A stretch of DNA of 64,000 nucleotides from Rhizobium sp. L43. Its GTDB lineage: Bacteria; Pseudomonadota; Alphaproteobacteria; Rhizobiales; Rhizobiaceae. Positions 8,742 to 17,325 of this stretch are shown here, one piece after another; the first letter of the stretch is position 1, and the number at the start of each line of letters is the position of its first letter. The stretch is taken from assembly GCF_002531725.1 (NCBI RefSeq), contig NZ_NWSQ01000013.1:150452-214451 (forward strand), read 5' to 3'. The position numbers and the translations under genes are program-made. The notes under the pieces are model-generated. The model saw nothing but the letters and a program-made list of their open reading frames with translations, searched no databases and was not told where the DNA came from.

Positions 8742-10261
8742 GCCTCCTCCATCTTATGTTCGGCGGCAGCAATGGCTTCGACGATGCCGGCCGCCGTGAT
8801 ACGTTCGCCTGTGAGTTCGGCGATATGTTGCCGGTCGCGAAGCACGATGACACGTGAACTATAGGCGACAAGCTCTTCAAGTTCCGAGGAAATCACGATC
8901 AGCGACATGCCTTCGGCGCAGAGCTGTTCGATCAGCCGGATAATCTCGGCATGGGCGCCGACATCGATGCCGCGGGTCGGCTCGTCGAGGATCAGAAACT
9001 TCGGATTGGTCGCCAGCCAGCGGGCGAGGATCGCCTTCTGCTGATTGCCGCCGGAGAGCAGCCGGATCGGCTTTTCGCGATCGGTGGTGCGGATATCGAG
9101 CGCCTTGATGTAGCGGTCGGCGAGCGCATTCTGTTCGGCGCGCGAAAGCGGCCGCGTCCAGCCGCGGCGGGCCTGCAGCGCAAGCGCGATATTTTCGCGG
9201 ATCGACAGGTCGCCGATGATGCCATCGGTCTTGCGATCCTCGGGGCAGAAGCCGAAGTCTTTTTCGATTGCGGCGCGCGGGCTGGAAAGCGTCACCGGCT
9301 GGCCGTCGATCGTGGCGCTGCCGCTGTCGGCATGTTCGATGCCGAAGAGCAGTTCGGCGGTTTCGGTACGGCCGGAGCCGAGCAGCCCGGCAATGCCGAC
9401 CACCTCTCCGGCGCGTACGTCGAGGTCGAAGGGTTTGACCTTGCCGCGTTTGCCGTAGCCTGAAAAACGGTATCGGACCTCGCCGGCCGCAAGGCTGTGT
9501 TCCCTCACCGTCTCCTCGACATGCGCCAGTTCGCGGCCGAGCATCATGGCGATCAGGCCCTGGCGCGGCAGATCGGCGGCGTCGCGGGTGCCGACGAGCT
9601 TGCCGTTGCGCAGCACGGTGATCCGGTCGCTGATCGCATAGACCTGCTCGAGAAAATGGGTGATGAAGACGATGCCGAGGCCGCGCTTCTTCAGGTCCTC
9701 GATGATGCGGAAAAGCAGCGCCACTTCCTGATTGTCGAGGCTTGCCGTGGGCTCGTCGAGGATCAGCACCTTGCCGGAGAGATCGACGGCGCGGGCGATG
9801 GCAACCACCTGCTGGACGGCGACGGAGAAGCGGCTGAGTTCGGCGGTGACGTCGATATCGACGCCGTAGCCGGCGAGCAGATCGCGCGCCTTGCGGTTCA
9901 TCGCACGCACGTCGGTCATGCCGAAACGCCTTGGCTGGCGTCCGAGAAAGAGGTTTTCGGCGACGCTCAGATTGGCGAGGAGGTTGACCTCCTGATAGAC
10001 GGTGCCGATGCCGAGTTTCTGGGCGGCGAGCGTATTGGCCGGATTGATTTCATGGCCGTCGAGCGTCAGGCTGCCCTCGTCACGATGATAGGCGCCGGTG
10101 ATGCATTTGATCAGCGTCGATTTGCCGGCGCCGTTTTCACCAAGCAGCGCATGCACCTCGCCCTTGCGCAGCGTGAAATCGACCTTGTCCAACGCCACTG
10201 CGCCGGGAAAGAATTTCGATATTCCGGAAGCCGCGAGAACGTTCTCGAAATCGTGAATCAT
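8738..10261 (-). CDS. ytfR: galactofuranose-type ABC transporter ATP-binding protein YtfR
   Basis: A 507-residue protein with two ABC domains, as in RbsA/XylG. The start chosen is the ATG giving MIHDFENVLAASGISKFFPG, with AGGAAAAC upstream; a TTG frame begins at 10291 but lacks a ribosome site. The first domain has Walker A LLGENGAGKSTLIKC and a diverged signature (SRFSVAVQQVVAIARA). The second has the degenerate P-loop GLLGSGRTETAELL and a canonical signature LSGGNQQKAILARW followed by LILDEPTRGIDVG. One normal and one degenerate nucleotide site is the rule in this family. It lies behind ytfQ, separated by about 220 bp that hold a strong hairpin. Confidence 0.94.
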   Translation of the reverse strand: MIHDFENVLAASGISKFFPGAVALDKVDFTLRKGEVHALLGENGAGKSTLIKCITGAYHRDEGSLTLDGHEINPANTLAAQKLGIGTVYQEVNLLANLSVAENLFLGRQPRRFGMTDVRAMNRKARDLLAGYGVDIDVTAELSRFSVAVQQVVAIARAVDLSGKVLILDEPTASLDNQEVALLFRIIEDLKKRGLGIVFITHFLEQVYAISDRITVLRNGKLVGTRDAADLPRQGLIAMMLGRELAHVEETVREHSLAAGEVRYRFSGYGKRGKVKPFDLDVRAGEVVGIAGLLGSGRTETAELLFGIEHADSGSATIDGQPVTLSSPRAAIEKDFGFCPEDRKTDGIIGDLSIRENIALALQARRGWTRPLSRAEQNALADRYIKALDIRTTDREKPIRLLSGGNQQKAILARWLATNPKFLILDEPTRGIDVGAHAEIIRLIEQLCAEGMSLIVISSELEELVAYSSRVIVLRDRQHIAELTGERITAAGIVEAIAAAEHKMEEA

Positions 10262-10421
10262 AGGGGTCTGTTTTCCTGATATTGACGGCAAAAGCCGCGC
10301 CGCGGCCGGACATGACGTCCCAAGGCGGCAAGGCAGTTCCGCACCGGTCCATGACGGGCCGGTGCGGTTCTACAGCGCCACCCCGTCTTTTAAGACGCGT
10401 GACACTGTAGCGCTTTGAATG

Positions 10422-10465
10422 CTGCATCATTCCCTCAATTCTTTGCCGATTGCGGAATGATGCAG
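10422..10465. repeat. palindromic hairpin between ytfQ and ytfR
   Basis: TGCATCATTCC (10423-10433) and GGAATGATGCA (10454-10464) form a perfect 11-bp stem, extended by one C-G pair, with a 20-base loop. It lies between the stop of the binding-protein gene and the start of the ATPase gene in a run of same-strand genes. No T run follows on the minus strand, so it is more likely a processing or stability element, or a dispersed rhizobial palindrome, than a terminator. Such structures often let the binding protein be made in excess over the membrane parts. Confidence 0.6.
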
Positions 10466-10480
10466 TCGTGTCAAATCAGA

Positions 10481-11443
10481 TCAGTAGCCCTGACCCTTCT
10501 TCTCTTCGTAGACCTTCAACGGTTCGTCGGCAGGCGTGTAGAGCTTGGACTCGGTCTGGATCCACTTCGCCGGAGCCTTCTTGTCCTTCAGGTAGGCTTC
10601 GAGCGCATCGAAGGCCGGACCTGCCATATTCGGCGTCAGCTCGACCGTGGCGTTGGACTCGCCTTCGGACATGGCCTTGAAAATGTCAGGCACGGCGTCG
10701 ATCGAGACGACGAGGATATCCTTGCCCGGCTTCAGGCCGGCTTCCTTGATCGCCTGGATGGCGCCGACGGCCATGTCGTCATTATGGGCGTAGAGAGCGC
10801 AGATATCCTTGCCGCCATTTTCGGCCTTCAGGAAGCTTTCCATGACTTCCTTGCCCTTGGTGCGGGTGAAGTCACCGGTCTGGCTGCGAACGATCTTCAG
10901 GTTGTCGTGGCCGGCAAGAGCCTCTTCGAAGCCTTTCTTGCGGGCGATGGCCGGCGAGGAACCGGTGGTGCCCTGCAGCTCGACGACGTTGCACTTCTTG
11001 TCGCCGACTGCCTTGACCAGGAAGTCGCCGGCAACCTTGCCTTCGTGAACCAGATCCGAGGTAACCGCCGTCAGGTAGAGATCGTCCGGAGCCTTGATGG
11101 TGCGGTCGAGAAGGATGACCGGAATCTTGGCTTCCTTGGCTTCCTTGAGAACGTCGTCCCAGCCGGTTTCGACGACCGGAGCAATGAGAATGGCATCGAC
11201 GCCCTGAGCAATGAAGGAACGCAGAGCCTTGATCTGGTTTTCCTGCTTCTGCTGCGCATCGGCAAACTTCAGATCGATGCCGCGCTTCTTGGCCTGCTCC
11301 TTGGTGACGGTCGTTTCAGCCGCACGCCAGCCCGATTCCGAGCCGATCTGCGAGAAGCCGACGGTCAGCCCGGCGGCCGAAGCCGAACCGAACATGCAGG
11401 CAGCAAGAATCGTGGCACTCAAAAGTGCTGTCTTCAATTTCAT
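10481..11443 (-). CDS. ytfQ: galactofuranose-type ABC transporter substrate-binding protein YtfQ
   Basis: A periplasmic sugar-binding protein of 320 residues, Peripla_BP_4/RbsB type. The ATG start with ribosome site GGGAGAGGAAATC gives MKLKTALLSATILAACMFGSASA, a classical signal peptide cleaved near residue 23. The mature start AGLTVGFSQIGSESGWRAAET matches YtfQ, and IDAVPDIFKAMSEGESNATVELTPNMAGP is the conserved C-lobe sugar-site region. It is the first gene of the operon. The upstream gap on the minus strand carries an A/T-rich stretch with AGTAATACT that may include the promoter or operator. Confidence 0.93.
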   Translation of the reverse strand: MKLKTALLSATILAACMFGSASAAGLTVGFSQIGSESGWRAAETTVTKEQAKKRGIDLKFADAQQKQENQIKALRSFIAQGVDAILIAPVVETGWDDVLKEAKEAKIPVILLDRTIKAPDDLYLTAVTSDLVHEGKVAGDFLVKAVGDKKCNVVELQGTTGSSPAIARKKGFEEALAGHDNLKIVRSQTGDFTRTKGKEVMESFLKAENGGKDICALYAHNDDMAVGAIQAIKEAGLKPGKDILVVSIDAVPDIFKAMSEGESNATVELTPNMAGPAFDALEAYLKDKKAPAKWIQTESKLYTPADEPLKVYEEKKGQGY

Positions 11444-11535
11444 GATTTCCTCTCCCAAGCCGCGTCTCGCGGCGCAGGGTCAAAAAATCATATAGTATTA
11501 CTTTTGTAAATCGGAATCTTGGCATGCACTGCAAC

Positions 11536-11564
11536 AAAAAAGAGCGCCCACAGGGGGCGCTCTT
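11536..11564 (-). terminator. intrinsic terminator of the BMP importer operon
   Basis: Read on the minus strand, AAGAGCGCCC and GGGCGCTCTT form a perfect 10-bp G+C-rich stem with a 5-base loop, followed directly by a run of six T. It lies 23 bp past the stop of the BMP-type binding protein, the last gene of that operon, and upstream of ytfQ. Confidence 0.9.
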
Positions 11565-11587
11565 CGCAACTGCGAATTAAATGCGGC

Positions 11588-12664
11588 TTATTGCGCCGGC
11601 AGCTTGTCGTCGACGCCTTCGACGTAGAAGTTCATGCCGAGCAGCGTGCCGTCATCGGCCTTCTCGCCGGCCTTCAGCCACGGCGTGCCGTCCTGCTTGT
11701 TGATCGGACCGGTGAAGGGATGCAGTTCGCCCGACTTGATCTTGGCCTCGGTTTCCTCGGCCATCTTCTTCACGTCGTCGGGCATGTTGGTGTAGGGCGC
11801 CATCTTCAGGATGCCGTCCTTCAGGCCGTCCCAGCTCTGCTCGGACTTCCAGGTGCCGTCGAGAAGCGCGTGAACGCGCTTGGAGTAATAGGTGCCCCAG
11901 GTATCGACGATGGCCGTCAGCTGCGCCTTCGGGCCGGCTGCGATCATGTCGGATGCCTGGCCGAAGGCATGGATGCCGCGTTCTTCGGCAACCTGCATCG
12001 GCGCTGTCGTGTCGGTGTGCTGGGTCAGCACGTCGACGCCCTGATCGACCATCGCCTTGGCGGCATCGGCTTCCTTGCCGGGGTCGAACCAGGTGTTGAC
12101 CCAGATGACCTTCAGCTTGAAGCTCGGATCGACCGACTTGGCGCCCTGCTCGAAGGAGTTGATGCCCATCACCACTTCCGGAATCGGGAAGGAGGCGATG
12201 TAGGCGGCGCCGTGATTCTTCGAGGTTTTCGCAGCGATCTGGCCGAGGATGTAACGGCCTTCATAGAAGCGCGAATTGTAGGTCGCCAGATTCGGGCCGG
12301 CCTTGTAGCCGGTGCCGTGCTCGAACTTGACGTCCGGGAACTTGGCGGCGACCTTGACCGTCGCATCCATGAAGCCGAAGGACGTGGTGAAGATCAGCTT
12401 GCAGCCGGAGCGGGCAAGGCGTTCGATGGCGCGCTCGGCATCCGGGCCTTCCGGCACGTTTTCGAGGTAAGGCGTTTCGATCTTGTCGCCGAATTCGGCC
12501 TGGACCTGCTGGCGGCCGAGATCGTGGGCCTGCGAATAACCGCCGTCGGTATGCGAACCGACATAGACGAAGCAGACCTTCGTCTTGTCAGCGGCCTCTG
12601 CGGCGGACGAGATACCGATGACGGCGGCAGCCGAGGCGGCAAGTGTGAGTGCTAACTTCTTCAT
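11588..12664 (-). CDS. BMP-family ABC transporter substrate-binding protein
   Basis: A 358-residue periplasmic lipoprotein-like binding protein of the BmpA/Med/PnrA family; characterised members bind purine and other nucleosides. The signal peptide MKKLALTLAASAAAVIGISSAAEA is followed by KTKVCFVYVGSHTDGGYSQAHDLGRQ, the family N-lobe start. No lipobox cysteine is seen, so the protein is probably soluble in the periplasm. The stretch GINSFEQGAKSVDPSFKLKVIWVNTW is also characteristic. It is the last gene of the operon, 50 bp after the second permease, and is followed by an intrinsic terminator. Nucleoside uptake is inferred from the family. Confidence 0.92.
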   Translation of the reverse strand: MKKLALTLAASAAAVIGISSAAEAADKTKVCFVYVGSHTDGGYSQAHDLGRQQVQAEFGDKIETPYLENVPEGPDAERAIERLARSGCKLIFTTSFGFMDATVKVAAKFPDVKFEHGTGYKAGPNLATYNSRFYEGRYILGQIAAKTSKNHGAAYIASFPIPEVVMGINSFEQGAKSVDPSFKLKVIWVNTWFDPGKEADAAKAMVDQGVDVLTQHTDTTAPMQVAEERGIHAFGQASDMIAAGPKAQLTAIVDTWGTYYSKRVHALLDGTWKSEQSWDGLKDGILKMAPYTNMPDDVKKMAEETEAKIKSGELHPFTGPINKQDGTPWLKAGEKADDGTLLGMNFYVEGVDDKLPAQ

Positions 12665-12713
12665 AGTAACCCCTGTTGGTTTGAAGTTGGGAAACCCGTC
12701 TTATGTTGTTGCT

Positions 12714-13634
12714 TCATCGCTCCGGCACGAAGGCCTTTCCAAGCGACGCGGGCGTGTTGATCAACGTCGTGCGCCGATTATGAGAAATGATGATGAGAAC
12801 CACAATAGTCGCGGCATAGGGCAGCATCGAAAGGAACTGCGAGGGAATGCCGAGACCAAAGGCCTGCGCGTGCAGCTGCAGGATGGTGACTGCGCCGAAG
12901 AGATAACCGCCGGCAAAGACCCGCCACGGCCGCCAGGAGGCGAAAACGACAAGCGCCAGCGTGATCCAGCCGCGGCCGGCCGACATGTTCTCCGCCCATT
13001 GCGGCGTGTAGACGAGCGAGAGCTGCGCGCCGGCAAGACCGGCGCAGGCGCCGCCGAACATCACCGCCAGGTAGCGCGTGCGGATGACGTGAATGCCGAG
13101 CGCGTGGGCCGAACCGTGATTGTCGCCGATCGCTCTCAGTTTCAGCCCGGCACGGCTCTTGAACAGGAACCAACTGACACCGACCACCAGAGCAATCGAC
13201 AGATAGAAGATCAGATCCTGCCCGAAGAGAACGTGGCCGATAACGGGGATATCCGACAGGACGGGAATGACGATCTCTTGCAGCCGGATGCCGGGCACGC
13301 TGACATAGGCTTCGCCGAGCATGCCGGATGCACCGAGGCCGAGAAGGGTGAGCGCCAGCCCGGTCGCCACCTGGTTTGCCACCAGCGTCAGCGTCAGGAA
13401 GGCAAACAGCAGCGAGAACAGCGCGCCGGCCACAATGCCGCAAACAATGCCGACATAGGGCGAGCCCGAGATTTGCGCGCCGGCAAAGGCAGCAACCGCG
13501 CCCATGATCATCATGCCTTCGACACCGAGATTGAGAACGCCGGAGCGTTCCGTCACCAGTTCGCCGAGTGCGGCGATGACGAGTGGCGTCGAGGCGGTGA
13601 TAACAGTGAGCAGAATGGCTTCGAAGATGCTCAT
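12714..13634 (-). CDS. BMP-type ABC transporter permease (NupQ/YufQ-like)
   Basis: A 306-residue inner-membrane permease of the BPD_transp_2 family, the partner type found with BmpA-like binding proteins. The correct start is the ATG giving MSIFEAILLTVITASTPLVI; the longer frame upstream reads through the neighbouring permease out of phase. The segment ALGELVTERSGVLNLGVEGMMIMGA is diagnostic for this nucleoside-permease group, and LRAIGDNHGSAHALGIHVIRTRYLAV is the cytoplasmic coupling loop. Its start overlaps the stop of the other permease by four bases, so the two are translated together. Confidence 0.92.
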   Translation of the reverse strand: MSIFEAILLTVITASTPLVIAALGELVTERSGVLNLGVEGMMIMGAVAAFAGAQISGSPYVGIVCGIVAGALFSLLFAFLTLTLVANQVATGLALTLLGLGASGMLGEAYVSVPGIRLQEIVIPVLSDIPVIGHVLFGQDLIFYLSIALVVGVSWFLFKSRAGLKLRAIGDNHGSAHALGIHVIRTRYLAVMFGGACAGLAGAQLSLVYTPQWAENMSAGRGWITLALVVFASWRPWRVFAGGYLFGAVTILQLHAQAFGLGIPSQFLSMLPYAATIVVLIIISHNRRTTLINTPASLGKAFVPER

Positions 13635-14716
13635 GCCGCCCCACCCCTTAGCCGCGACCAGACAATGCGGATTTTGTAATAGATCAGTGTGTCGCAGGAG
13701 AGCACGAAGAACAGCAGCAGGCCCTGGAAGACACGGGTGACCTTGTCGGAAACGCCGAGCGAAAGCTGTGCCGCCTCGCCGCCGAGATAGGTCAGCGCCA
13801 GCACCAGGCCCGATGCGATGATGCCGAGCGGATTGAGGCGGCCGAGGAAGGCGACGATGATGGCGGTGAAGCCATAGCCCGGCGAAATCGCCGGCTGCAG
13901 GTGGCCGATCGAGCCGGAGACCTCTGATATACCGGCAAGGCCGGCCAGCGCGCCCGAAAAAAGAAAGCTGAACCAGATCATCTTCTTCGACGAGAAGCCG
14001 GCAAAGCGCCCTGCCCGCTCGGATTGGCCGAGCACGACGATCTCGAAGCCTTTCAGCGTATAACGCAGCATGAACCAGACGCCGATCGCCGCAATGATGG
14101 CGAAGATGAAGGCCCAATGGGCGCGGCCCGATTCTTCCCAGATCGCCGGCAGCACCGCTTCCGGTGCAAAATCGCGCGAGACCGGAAAGTTGAAGCCCTT
14201 CGGATCGCGCCAGGCGCCGCGGATCAGCCAGTCGAGGAAGAGCTGGGCGATATAGACCAGCATCAGCGACGTCAGGATCTCGTTGGTGTTGAAATGCGCT
14301 TTCAGCAGCGCCGGAATGGCGGCGAAGAGCGCACCGCCGAGCCCGCCAAGGATCAGCATCAGCGGCAGCACCAGCGGCGAATGCCAGTCGTAGAAGACGA
14401 TCGGCAGATAGGAGCCGGTGATGGCGCCGATGGTGAACTGGCCTTCGGCGCCGATATTCCAGTTGTTCGAGCGGTAGCAGACGGCAAGGCCGACGGCGAT
14501 CAGGATCAAGGGTGCCGCCTTGATCGCCAGTTCGTGCAGCGACCAGACCTCGAGCAGCGGCTCGACGAAGAAGGCGTCGAGGGCCTCGACCGGGTCCTTG
14601 CCGAGCATGGCGAACATGATGGCGCCGAAGGCCAACGTCAGGACGAGGGCCAGGAGCGGCGAGACGAAAGCGTAGAGCTTCGAGACGTCGGGGCGTTTTT
14701 CGAGTTCAATGCGCAT
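13631..14716 (-). CDS. BMP-type ABC transporter permease (NupP/YufP-like)
   Basis: A 361-residue permease that pairs with the following one. The start is the ATG giving MRIELEKRPDVSKLYAFVSP, which overlaps the end of the ATPase gene by 11 bases. Around eight to ten membrane segments are seen, the first near residues 15-37. The motif VGLAVCYRSNNWNIGAEGQFTIGA marks the family, and GFSSKKMIWFSFLFSGALAGLAG follows a coupling loop. Together with its partner, the two-domain ATPase and the BMP binding protein, it forms a complete importer. Confidence 0.92.
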   Translation of the reverse strand: MRIELEKRPDVSKLYAFVSPLLALVLTLAFGAIMFAMLGKDPVEALDAFFVEPLLEVWSLHELAIKAAPLILIAVGLAVCYRSNNWNIGAEGQFTIGAITGSYLPIVFYDWHSPLVLPLMLILGGLGGALFAAIPALLKAHFNTNEILTSLMLVYIAQLFLDWLIRGAWRDPKGFNFPVSRDFAPEAVLPAIWEESGRAHWAFIFAIIAAIGVWFMLRYTLKGFEIVVLGQSERAGRFAGFSSKKMIWFSFLFSGALAGLAGISEVSGSIGHLQPAISPGYGFTAIIVAFLGRLNPLGIIASGLVLALTYLGGEAAQLSLGVSDKVTRVFQGLLLFFVLSCDTLIYYKIRIVWSRLRGGAA

Positions 14717-16295
14717 GCGGCGCCTCTTCAATGCGCATGGGCGCCTCTGGGGCAGAGCTGCTCTCATGCAGGCCGCCCATCAGCAGGCCGATCTTTTCCC
14801 GTGTCAGTTCGCCTGATGGGAACGGGCGGGAAAGGCGGCCTTCGGAGATCACGGCAATATCGGTCGCCACTTCGAAGATCTCGTCGAGATCCTGGCTGAT
14901 GACGACGACGGCCGAACCGCTCCGTGCCAGATCGACCAGAGCCTGGCGGATGCGGCTTGCAGCCCCGGCATCGACACCCCAGGTCGGCTGGTTGACGACG
15001 AGCACTGCCGGCTGGCGATCGAGCTCGCGGCCGACGATGAATTTCTGCAGATTGCCACCCGACAAGGAGCCGGCGGCAGGATCCTCGCCGCTCTTGCGGA
15101 CATCCATGGCCTCGGAAATACGCCTTGCGGCGGATCTCACCGCGCCATGGCGGATGATGCCGAGCAGGCCGAGAAAGGCTTTGCGGTCGGACTGACTGCG
15201 GGCCAGCACCAGATTGTCGGAGAGTTTCATGGCGGAGACGGCGGCATGGCCGTGGCGCTCCTCCGGCACGAAGCCGGCGCCGAGAAGACGGCGGGCGGTA
15301 ATGCCCTGAGTGCCCACGTGCTTTTTGCGGATGACGATCGCCTCGGCCGAAGCAACCGGATATTCACCGGAGAGCGCATCGAAGAGCTCGCTCTGGCCGT
15401 TGCCGGCGACACCGGCAATGGCGAGAATCTCGCCTGAGCGCACCGTCATCGACACATCGCGCAGCGGCATGGCGAAAGGGGTGCGGGCGGCAACGGAAAG
15501 ATTGGCGACGGCAAGCTGCACCTCGCCCTTGTCGCTGCGCTCCGGATGGGTGACAACAGCCACCTCGCTACCGACCATCATGCGGGCGAGCGAGGCCGGC
15601 GTTTCCCGCCTGGGATCGCAGGCGCCGGTCACACGGCCATGGCGCAGCACGGTGGCGCGATCGCAGATACGCTGCACCTCTTCCAGGCGATGGCTGATAT
15701 AAAGAACCGAGCGCCCTTCTGCTCTCAGTTTGAACAGCGTCTCGAACAGCCTGTCGGCCTCCTGCGGCGTCAGTACCGAGGTCGGCTCGTCGAGGATGAT
15801 GAGCTTCGGGTTCTGCAGCAGCGCGCGGACGATTTCGATGCGCTGGCGCTCACCGACCGAGAGATCGGCGACATGGGCATGCGGATCGAGCGGCAGGCCG
15901 TAGGCGATCGACAGCGCCCTCGCCTCCTCGGCGATCCGGTCGATCGGGATGGCGTCATCGAGCGACAGCGCAATGTTTTCGGCAACCGTCAACGCCTCGA
16001 ACAGCGAAAAATGCTGGAACACCATGCCGATGCCGTGCTTGCGGGCTTCCCCCGGCGAGGTGATCGCAACCGGCTGGCCCTGCCAGAGGATATGCCCGCC
16101 CGTCGGCTCGAGAACGCCGAACAGCATCTTCACCAGGGTGGATTTGCCTGCGCCGTTTTCGCCGAGAAGCGCATGAATTTCGCCCGGCGCGATATCGAGA
16201 TCGATTTCATTGCAGGCGGCAAAGCTTCCGAAGAACTTCGTCAGCTTCTGGACCGATAATAACGCACCGGAATCCGGCACATTCAATGGCGACAC
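14706..16295 (-). CDS. BMP-type ABC transporter ATP-binding protein (two ABC domains)
   Basis: A 529-residue ATPase with two tandem ABC domains. The start is GTG with ribosome site GAGGGGAAC. Domain one has Walker A LLGENGAGKSTLVKM, signature LSVGERQRIEIVRA and Walker B LIILDEPTSVLTPQEAD. Domain two has AGVAGNGQSELFDAL, signature LSGGNLQKFIVGRE and VLVVNQPTWGVDAGA. In domain two the usual DEPT glutamate is replaced by Gln in NQPT, a change common in this nucleoside-importer family that leaves one site catalytically weak. It is the first gene of the importer operon, starting 40 bp after the quinone oxidoreductase stop. Confidence 0.94.
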   Translation of the reverse strand: MSPLNVPDSGALLSVQKLTKFFGSFAACNEIDLDIAPGEIHALLGENGAGKSTLVKMLFGVLEPTGGHILWQGQPVAITSPGEARKHGIGMVFQHFSLFEALTVAENIALSLDDAIPIDRIAEEARALSIAYGLPLDPHAHVADLSVGERQRIEIVRALLQNPKLIILDEPTSVLTPQEADRLFETLFKLRAEGRSVLYISHRLEEVQRICDRATVLRHGRVTGACDPRRETPASLARMMVGSEVAVVTHPERSDKGEVQLAVANLSVAARTPFAMPLRDVSMTVRSGEILAIAGVAGNGQSELFDALSGEYPVASAEAIVIRKKHVGTQGITARRLLGAGFVPEERHGHAAVSAMKLSDNLVLARSQSDRKAFLGLLGIIRHGAVRSAARRISEAMDVRKSGEDPAAGSLSGGNLQKFIVGRELDRQPAVLVVNQPTWGVDAGAASRIRQALVDLARSGSAVVVISQDLDEIFEVATDIAVISEGRLSRPFPSGELTREKIGLLMGGLHESSSAPEAPMRIEEAPHAH

Positions 16296-16335
16296 GTTCC
16301 CCTCATTTCTTCTGCCAACCGGTCCGTTTCGGATC

Positions 16336-17316
16336 TCATGGAATCAGCAGCGTCGTTCCTGTTGTTTTTCTTGTTTCCAGATCCGCGTGAGCCTGCCCAA
16401 CCTCACGCAGCGGATAGGTTTGATTGATATTGATACGCACTTTGTTGCTTTGCACAATATCAAATAGCGCTTTGGCGCTGTCGATCAGTTCCTGGCGGGC
16501 GGCGATATAGGTGAAGAGCGTCGGCCGGGTCGCAAACAGCGAGCCCTTCTGCGCCAGGGCCGCGAGGGTGAAATTCTCGATCGGCCCGGAGGATTGGCCG
16601 AAGGAGGCAAAAAGGCCGCGCGGCTTCAGGCAGTCAAGCGACTGTGGAAAAGTATCGCGGCCGATCGAATCATAGACGACATCGACGCCCTTGCCGCCGG
16701 TAATTTCGCGGACACGGTCAACGAAACTGTCGCTCTTATAATTGATCACATGGTCGTAGCCATGCGCGAGCGCCAGCTCGACCTTGTCTTCAGAGCCCGC
16801 CGTGCCGATGACGGTGGCGCCGAGCGCCTTTGCCCACTGGCCGGCGATCAGGCCAACACCGCCGGCAGCGGCATGGAACAGCAGGACCGTCTCGGGCCCG
16901 ACCTTGAACGTGCGGTTCAACAGATATTCGGCGGTCATGCCCTTCAGCATCATCGCCGCCGCCGTTTCGAGCGCTATGCCGTCGGGCACATGCACGAGAT
17001 GGCGGACCTCGATATTGCGCTCAGTGCTGTAAGCACCGTCGGCGCTGGCATAGGCGACGCGATCGCCGACCTTGAAATCCGTCACGCCGGGGCCGACCGA
17101 GGTCACCGTGCCGGCGCCCTCCTTGCCGCTGACGAAGGGCAGATGCGGCGGCTTATAGGTGCCATTGCGGAAATAGACGTCGATGAAGTTGAGGCCGACC
17201 GCTGCCTGCCGGATCTGCACTTCGCCGGCCGAGGGCGTGGGAAGATCGATCTCGACATAGTCGAACACCTCCGGCCCGCCCGTCCTCGAGAATGAAACCG
17301 CCTGTGTTTTGCTCAT
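16336..17316 (-). CDS. NADPH:quinone oxidoreductase (zinc-free MDR family)
   Basis: A 326-residue member of the medium-chain dehydrogenase/reductase family, quinone reductase (Qor) branch, which reduces quinones or enones with NADPH in the cytosol. The N-terminal region has AVGLNFIDVYFRNGTYK, the Qor version of the catalytic domain without zinc-binding cysteines. The cofactor fold shows HAAAGGVGLIAGQWAKALGATVIGTAGS with AAAGGVG as dinucleotide-binding motif. It lies between pcs (9 bp upstream) and the nucleoside-type importer (40 bp downstream), all on one strand. The true electron acceptor is not predictable. Confidence 0.92.
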   Translation of the reverse strand: MSKTQAVSFSRTGGPEVFDYVEIDLPTPSAGEVQIRQAAVGLNFIDVYFRNGTYKPPHLPFVSGKEGAGTVTSVGPGVTDFKVGDRVAYASADGAYSTERNIEVRHLVHVPDGIALETAAAMMLKGMTAEYLLNRTFKVGPETVLLFHAAAGGVGLIAGQWAKALGATVIGTAGSEDKVELALAHGYDHVINYKSDSFVDRVREITGGKGVDVVYDSIGRDTFPQSLDCLKPRGLFASFGQSSGPIENFTLAALAQKGSLFATRPTLFTYIAARQELIDSAKALFDIVQSNKVRININQTYPLREVGQAHADLETRKTTGTTLLIP

Positions 17317-17325
17317 CTGCCTATC

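Noticed and set aside
12778..13644. 288-codon minus-strand frame overlapping the nucleoside-type permease
   Set aside because: It is the same DNA in another frame, with Arg/His-rich text and no family resemblance. The permease frame is clearly the coding one.
12714..14117. 467-residue version of the permease
   Set aside because: The extra N-terminal part reads through the neighbouring permease out of phase. The ATG at 13634 gives the normal protein and the four-base overlap expected in an operon.
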